A DNA stretch of 9,900 bases from Archaeoglobaceae archaeon (GTDB lineage Archaea; Halobacteriota; Archaeoglobi; Archaeoglobales; JdFR-42). This document shows, in pieces, positions 6,377 to 9,900 of the stretch. The notes under the pieces were generated by a model that had not been told where the DNA came from, made no database searches, and saw only the letters and a list, made by a program, of their open reading frames with translations. A program made the position numbers and the translations under genes. The number at the start of each line of letters is the position of its first letter. Within the stretch, counting starts at the first letter, position 1. The DNA lies in assembly GCA_015523685.1 (NCBI GenBank), contig WAJW01000151.1, positions 1-9,900 of the forward strand, written 5' to 3'.

Positions 6377-6436
6377 CATCTTCCATACCTTCATTCGTGT
6401 CATCAGCCATGATGGACGTTTCCCTGAGGCTTCATG

Positions 6437-6452
6437 GAAAAAACTTATATAA
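6437..6452 (+). promoter_or_regulatory. strong BRE/TATA promoter of the psmB-aCPSF1-mobB operon
   Basis: GGAAAAAAC followed by TTATATAA (TATA core 6445-6452) is the clearest archaeal promoter in the window. Transcription should start near 6472-6478, leaving a leader of about 40 bases with the ribosome binding site AGAGGGT (6503-6509) before ATG 6517. The TATA core lies inside a small palindrome, CTTAT-ATA-ATAAG (6444-6456). Confidence 0.7.
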
Positions 6453-6465
6453 TAAGATATAACCA

Positions 6466-6472
6466 TTTTTTT
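6466..6472 (+). terminator. T7 tract downstream of mdh, just before the psmB transcription start
   Basis: Seven consecutive T residues lie about 90 bases after the mdh stop and just upstream of the predicted psmB start of transcription. A T tract is the core of archaeal intrinsic termination, so readthrough from mdh could end here. If transcription began upstream, it would instead be a U-tract in the psmB leader. Confidence 0.35.
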
Positions 6473-6516
6473 CAAGCTCTGTTTTAACAGGTCAAAAAGG
6501 GCAGAGGGTATAACAG

Positions 6517-7155
6517 ATGATTTCGGAAAAGGTGTATAAAGGAACAACAACCGTTGGTGTTGTCTGTAAGGATGGAGTCGTACTCGGAACTGAAAAAAGG
6601 GCAACTATGGGAAACTTTATCGCCAGTAGAGCGGCGAAGAAGATATACAGGATATCAGACAGGATAGCTCTCACAACCGCTGGATCAGTTGGAGATGCTC
6701 AGTTTCTTGCAAGAGTCGTGAAAATTGAGACGGATCTTTACAGGTTGAGGCGGGATAGGGTGATGTCCGTTCAGTCTGTCGCGTCACTTCTCAGCAATCT
6801 GCTGAATCAGAACAGGTGGTACCCCTATTTTGTCCAGCTCCTCGTTGGAGGCGTTGACAGTGATGGGGGAAAGATCTATTCCATAGATCCGATAGGTGGA
6901 GCAATCAAAGAGGACAGGGTCGTGGCGACGGGTTCAGGAAGTCTCACCGCATATGGCGTTCTTGAGGACAGATATTCTGATGATATGAGCACTGAAGATG
7001 CCTCAGAGCTTGTTATCAGGGCGATAAGTGCAGCGATGAAGAGGGATTCCGCCTCAGGTGATGGAATGGACGTTGTCCGGATAACAGAGGACGGTTATTT
7101 TGAGCTTTCAGAAGAGGAAATCAAGAGAATTCTTGGTGAAAAACAGAACCTTTAA
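6517..7155 (+). CDS. psmB: 20S proteasome beta subunit (proteolytic)
   Basis: A 212-residue catalytic subunit of the archaeal 20S proteasome. A nine-residue propeptide (MISEKVYKG) precedes the mature N-terminal threonine Thr10 in TTTVGVV; autocleavage after Gly9 exposes the nucleophile. Glu26 in TEKRATMG takes the position of Asp/Glu17 of the mature numbering, and Lys42 that of Lys33. AGSVGDAQ (55-62), GSGS (139-142) and RDSASGDG (176-183, with Asp177 and Ser180) complete the active site. The length is typical. The gene is first in an operon with aCPSF1 starting 13 bases after its stop, an arrangement I recall from other euryarchaea. The alpha subunit is not in this window. Confidence 0.97.
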   Translation: MISEKVYKGTTTVGVVCKDGVVLGTEKRATMGNFIASRAAKKIYRISDRIALTTAGSVGDAQFLARVVKIETDLYRLRRDRVMSVQSVASLLSNLLNQNRWYPYFVQLLVGGVDSDGGKIYSIDPIGGAIKEDRVVATGSGSLTAYGVLEDRYSDDMSTEDASELVIRAISAAMKRDSASGDGMDVVRITEDGYFELSEEEIKRILGEKQNL

Positions 7156-7156
7156 C

Positions 7157-7164
7157 GAAGGGGG
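7157..7164 (+). promoter_or_regulatory. Shine-Dalgarno that decides the aCPSF1 start
   Basis: GAAGGGGG lies 4 bases before ATG 7169, just after the psmB stop (7153-7155). An alternative in-frame ATG at 7100 would add 23 residues lying over the psmB C-terminus and lacks comparable support, so 7169 is preferred. Confidence 0.55.
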
Positions 7165-7168
7165 CTCA

Positions 7169-9073
7169 ATGGGTGAAGATTTCCTTGAAGAACTGAAAGT
7201 AAAAATATCTGAATATATCCCAAAGGACGTAAAGATAACCGAGCTTGACTTTGAGGGGCCCGTGTTAGTCATATATGTCAGGAATCCTCAGAAGCTCGCT
7301 GATGACGGAGATATCATAAAAAAACTTGCAAAGGAGCTCAGAAAGAGAATCGTTATAAGGCCGGACTCATCCAGTCTGAAGCCACAGGAAGAAGCAAAGC
7401 AGATAATCAAAGAAATTGTCCCTGATGAGGCTGAAATAACGGATATTTTCTTTGATCCGGAAAACGGTGAGGTGATCATCGAGGCGGAAAAGCCCGGTGT
7501 TGTGATAGGAAAGCAGGGCTCAACCCTCAGAGATCTGATGAAACACATAGGATGGACTCCAAGAGTGATGAGGACTCCACCAATTGAATCCAAGACTGTC
7601 AGGAATATAAGACAGTTCCTCTTTTCTGTTAAGGACGAGAGAAAAGAAATTTTGAGGCAGATTGGTAGAAAGATCCACAGGAATCCAGTTTATGACACAA
7701 AATGGGTCAGAGTAACCTTTCTCGGTGGTTGCAGGGAGGTGGGCAGAAGTGCGTATCTTCTCTCAACACCCGAGAGCAAGATTCTCATAGACTGTGGCGT
7801 TAACGTGAGCCTTACAGACGGGACTCCATACCTCTATATCCCGGAAGTTCAGCCCCTCGACTCTCTCGATGCGGTCATAATAACCCATGCTCATCTTGAT
7901 CACTGTGGTCTTGTGCCCCTTCTCTTCAAATATGGCTACAGAGGACCCATATACATGACTCCCCCAACGAGGGACCTGATGGTTCTTCTTCAGCTTGATT
8001 ACATCGATGTGGTGGGGAGAGAGGGAGGTAAAATACCGTATGATTCCTCAATGATACGGGAGACCCTCAAGCATACCATAACGGTGGACTACGGGGTTGT
8101 CACGGATATATCTCCAGACATAAGATTAACCCTTCACAACGCTGGACATATACTCGGTTCTGCTATAGTCCATCTTCACATAGGAAACGGACTGTACAAT
8201 GTTGCCTTTTCAGGAGATTTCAAGTTCGAGAAAACCAGGCTTTTCAACAGGGCGACAACCAACTTCCCCCGTCTCGAGTCTCTCATAATGGAGGCGACTT
8301 ATGGGGGGTCCGAGGATTTCCAGCCATCGAGATCTGAAGCCGAAAATCATCTCTGCGAGATCATCAGAAAGACAGTAGAAAGAGGAGGAAAGGTTCTGAT
8401 ACCCACATTTGCGGTCGGTAGAAGTCAGGAAGTTATGATAGTCCTTGAAGAGGCCCTCAGAGAGAAGAGGATTGAGGATATACCCGTGTATCTCGATGGT
8501 ATGATACATGAAGCCACAGCGGTTCACACAACCTATCCTGAATATCTCAACAACGACCTGAAGAACATGATATTCCATCAGGGGCTCAATCCGTTCAAGT
8601 CGGAGAACTTTGTGAGGGTTGATTCATCATCAAAAAGAGATGAGGTGATGAACGACAGCGGGCCTGCTGTTATACTTGCAACATCAGGGATGCTCAATGG
8701 TGGTCCGGTTATGGAGTATTTCAGGGCATTTGCACCTGATGAAAAAAACACCCTTGTATTTGTGGGGTATCAGGCGGAAGGCACAATGGGCAGGAGGATT
8801 CAGAGAGGCTGGAAAGAGATACCCATTTCCTCCAACGGTAAAACCGAAACTATTGAACTCAGGATGGATGTTCAGACCGTGGACGGTTTTTCAGGGCATT
8901 CAGACCGGAAACAGCTCATCGATTTTGTTAAAAGATTGAGCAACAGGCCCGAGAAGGTCATAACGGTCCACGGGGATGAAAACAAGTGTATCGATCTCGC
9001 ATCGTCCATATACAAGATGTTCCGGGTTGAAACAAGAGCTCCCATGAATCTGGAAACGATAAGGCTGATATAA
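7169..9073 (+). CDS. aCPSF1/FttA: KH-domain metallo-beta-lactamase/beta-CASP ribonuclease and transcription termination factor
   Basis: A 634-residue archaeal homologue of the eukaryotic CPSF73 endonuclease. The family (aCPSF1 in Methanococcus, FttA in Thermococcus) cleaves nascent RNA at U-rich sites and terminates transcription. The N-terminal ~145 residues hold two KH-like RNA-binding domains, with GKQG at 114-117 in VVIGKQGSTL as the clear GxxG loop. The metallo-beta-lactamase part starts at VTFLGGCREVGRSA (about 182-195). Zinc ligands are in HAHLDH (240-245), His327 in AGHILGSA and Asp350 in SGDF. Beta-CASP motifs are Glu375 in MEATYG, FAVGRSQE (414-421), SGMLNGGPV (506-514), His577 in FSGHSD and His601 in VHGDE. 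All catalytic ligands are present, so it should be active. The length is normal for the family. It follows psmB by 13 bases and its stop overlaps mobB by one base. Confidence 0.95.
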   Translation: MGEDFLEELKVKISEYIPKDVKITELDFEGPVLVIYVRNPQKLADDGDIIKKLAKELRKRIVIRPDSSSLKPQEEAKQIIKEIVPDEAEITDIFFDPENGEVIIEAEKPGVVIGKQGSTLRDLMKHIGWTPRVMRTPPIESKTVRNIRQFLFSVKDERKEILRQIGRKIHRNPVYDTKWVRVTFLGGCREVGRSAYLLSTPESKILIDCGVNVSLTDGTPYLYIPEVQPLDSLDAVIITHAHLDHCGLVPLLFKYGYRGPIYMTPPTRDLMVLLQLDYIDVVGREGGKIPYDSSMIRETLKHTITVDYGVVTDISPDIRLTLHNAGHILGSAIVHLHIGNGLYNVAFSGDFKFEKTRLFNRATTNFPRLESLIMEATYGGSEDFQPSRSEAENHLCEIIRKTVERGGKVLIPTFAVGRSQEVMIVLEEALREKRIEDIPVYLDGMIHEATAVHTTYPEYLNNDLKNMIFHQGLNPFKSENFVRVDSSSKRDEVMNDSGPAVILATSGMLNGGPVMEYFRAFAPDEKNTLVFVGYQAEGTMGRRIQRGWKEIPISSNGKTETIELRMDVQTVDGFSGHSDRKQLIDFVKRLSNRPEKVITVHGDENKCIDLASSIYKMFRVETRAPMNLETIRLI

Positions 9074-9555
9074 TGCTGTCGATAGTGGGAAAATCTGGAT
9101 CAGGCAAAACTCATCTGATACTGAGGCTTATTGAAGAAATAAAAAAAAGGGGGTACTCCATAGCCATTGTGAAGCATCATGCTCATGGAGATTTTGAGAT
9201 CGATAAGGAGGGCAAGGACACCTGGAAGTTTTACAACGGTGGGGCAGATGCGGTGATGATAAGTTCTCCTGTAAAACAGGCTCTGATCAGGAGAACTGAC
9301 GGAGAAGAAAGCGTCAGGAATCTTTATGAGCGTTACCTGAGAGATTATGACATCGTGATTACAGAGGGTTTCAACAGGGAAGGCTTGCCCCGCATAGTTA
9401 TTGCAGACTCAGAGGAGGATCTTGATTATTTCTCTCATGGGGAGATCATTGCAGTTATCAGCCGGAATGAGATTTCAGGATTCAGAACACTATCTCCAGA
9501 TGATGTGGGAGAAATTGCAGATATAATAATCAGTTTTGAAAAGGAAAACAGATAA
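9073..9555 (+). CDS. mobB: MobB, GTP-binding protein of molybdopterin guanine dinucleotide synthesis
   Basis: A 160-residue P-loop protein. Walker A is GKSGSGKT (residues 6-13), followed by the MobB-specific block VKHHAHGDFEIDKEGKDTWK (33-52), then YNGGADAVMISS and VITEGF (95-100). The family binds GTP and assists MobA in attaching GMP to molybdopterin to make the MGD cofactor of DMSO-reductase-type molybdenum or tungsten enzymes. The start ATG 9073 shares one base with the aCPSF1 stop TAA (9071-9073). Its only ribosome binding site is an imperfect AGGCTGAT (9062-9069) inside aCPSF1, so it is probably translated by coupling. No other molybdenum-cofactor gene is in the window. The length is typical of stand-alone MobB. 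Confidence 0.92.
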   Translation: MLSIVGKSGSGKTHLILRLIEEIKKRGYSIAIVKHHAHGDFEIDKEGKDTWKFYNGGADAVMISSPVKQALIRRTDGEESVRNLYERYLRDYDIVITEGFNREGLPRIVIADSEEDLDYFSHGEIIAVISRNEISGFRTLSPDDVGEIADIIISFEKENR

Positions 9556-9637
9556 TCTATTAAAATCAGTTTCAGGTTCGGAAATGGCATTGAAATTGAG
9601 TAATTCCAGTCATTAACTGATCTGCCACGGGAATGGA

Positions 9638-9670
9638 TTTCTGAAAGAACCATACTTCATCTTTTAGAAA
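9638..9670. repeat. 10-bp hairpin between convergent genes (possible bidirectional 3'-end element)
   Basis: TTTCTGAAAG (9638-9647) pairs with CTTTTAGAAA (9661-9670) over 10 bp with one G-U pair and a 13-base loop. It lies in the 176-base gap between the convergent mobB and URO-D-like genes, where a shared 3'-end structure could serve both. There is no flanking oligo-T on either strand, so termination is only a guess. The rest of the gap (9556-9731) shows no gene; a pyrimidine-rich CTCTCATTTTCTCTCTC near 9717-9733 is the only other notable stretch. Confidence 0.3.
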
Positions 9671-9731
9671 GTTTAATACTCAGTTCATCAGAAACATTCA
9701 CAGTTGAGATCGAATTCTCTCATTTTCTCTC

Positions 9732-9900
9732 TCATCCACTTCCAACCCTCCTTGCAACCTCAACCATAACCCTGAGATTCTCAACAGGGGTTTCAGGAGG
9801 CACTCCACATCCCGGCATGAGAATGAATCTGTCTGGCCCTCCCTCTCTTATCGATCTCAGACAATCCTCCCTGACCTTCTTCTCATCTCCAAAGAGAAGG
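9732..9900 (-). CDS. uroporphyrinogen decarboxylase/methylcobamide methyltransferase family protein, C-terminus (partial)
   Basis: On the minus strand a frame is open from the right edge for 55 codons and stops at TGA (complement of 9732-9734). The protein starts LLFGDEKKVREDCLRSIREG and continues GPDRFILMPGCGVPPETPVE before ending in NLRVMVEVARRVGSG. The GCGVPPETPVENLR motif is the conserved C-terminal signature of the URO-D superfamily (PF01208). That family includes heme-synthesis decarboxylases and corrinoid-dependent methyltransferases such as MtaA and MtbA. The GCG(V/I)PPxTPxEN form is, from memory, more typical of the methyltransferase-like members than of HemE, so a role in methyl transfer is more likely. 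The start and catalytic region lie beyond the right edge, so the substrate is unknown. It is convergent with mobB. Confidence 0.82.
   Translation of the reverse strand, partial: LLFGDEKKVREDCLRSIREGGPDRFILMPGCGVPPETPVENLRVMVEVARRVGSG

Noticed and set aside
6401..6414. CATCA-GCCA-TGATG hairpin after mdh
   Set aside because: Only 5 bp of mixed composition and no T tract directly after it; too weak to call a terminator.
7100..7168. Upstream start for aCPSF1 adding 23 residues
   Set aside because: The extension overlaps the psmB C-terminus in another frame; ATG 7169 has GAAGGGGG in place and gives the normal family N-terminus.
9585..9617. Short plus-strand open frame after mobB (10 codons from ATG 9585)
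   Set aside because: Very short, no good ribosome binding site and no recognisable product.
9702..9719. Small inverted repeat TGAGA...TCTCA near 9704-9722 in the convergent gap
   Set aside because: Only 5-bp arms with an 8-base loop; expected by chance in this sequence.
1..9900. Search for mobile elements, CRISPR arrays, tRNA or rRNA genes
   Set aside because: No transposase, terminal repeats, repeat-spacer pattern or tRNA-like cloverleaf was seen on either strand; gene content and codon use look uniform and native.

Overview
This window is archaeal and most likely comes from a member of the Archaeoglobales (Archaeoglobus, Ferroglobus or Geoglobus type). That placement is an inference. It rests on an archaeal 20S proteasome beta subunit, an archaeal KH-containing CPSF nuclease (aCPSF1/FttA), an LDH-like malate dehydrogenase of the type I recall from Archaeoglobus, Thr/Pro-rich linkers on a secreted lipoprotein, archaeal BRE/TATA promoters and strong GAGGTGA ribosome binding sites. 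Nothing looks mobile: I see no IS element, CRISPR array, tRNA or rRNA.

Layout. (1) Positions 2-118 hold the 3' end of a gene entering from the left, whose tail resembles a winged-helix regulator. (2) Positions 119-307 are an AT-rich intergenic region with two TATA candidates and two short perfect palindromes. (3) Positions 308-5398 form a tight plus-strand operon. It encodes a complete branched-chain amino acid/amide-type ABC importer in the order lipoprotein binding protein (LivK-like), permeases LivH and LivM, and ATPases LivG and LivF. A small cupin follows, joined to livF by a stop codon embedded in its ribosome binding site. (4) Positions 5483-6376 encode a malate dehydrogenase with its own ribosome binding site, just after a short hairpin. 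(5) Positions 6377-6516 contain the best promoter in the window (BRE plus TTATATAA), with a T7 tract just before the expected start of transcription. (6) Positions 6517-9555 form a second tight operon: psmB (proteasome beta), the aCPSF1/FttA termination and RNA 3'-end nuclease, and mobB (molybdenum cofactor GTP-binding protein). (7) Positions 9556-9731 are a convergent intergenic region. (8) From 9900 down to 9732, on the minus strand, is the C-terminus of a uroporphyrinogen decarboxylase/methylcobamide methyltransferase family protein.

How the genes work together. The Liv cassette should capture a small amino-acid-like or amide-like solute outside the cell and import it with ATP. The cupin may act on the imported compound or its product, but no sequence evidence fixes the substrate. 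Malate dehydrogenase is central carbon metabolism. The psmB-aCPSF1 pair couples protein turnover with transcription termination and RNA 3'-end formation, and mobB is an apparent passenger translationally coupled to it.

I found no convincing undescribed system. The observations most worth a second look are the cupin tied to the importer, the palindromes upstream of the Liv operon beside a possible regulator, the noncanonical ABC signature of LivG, and the U-tracts that may tune the Liv and psmB-aCPSF1 transcripts.
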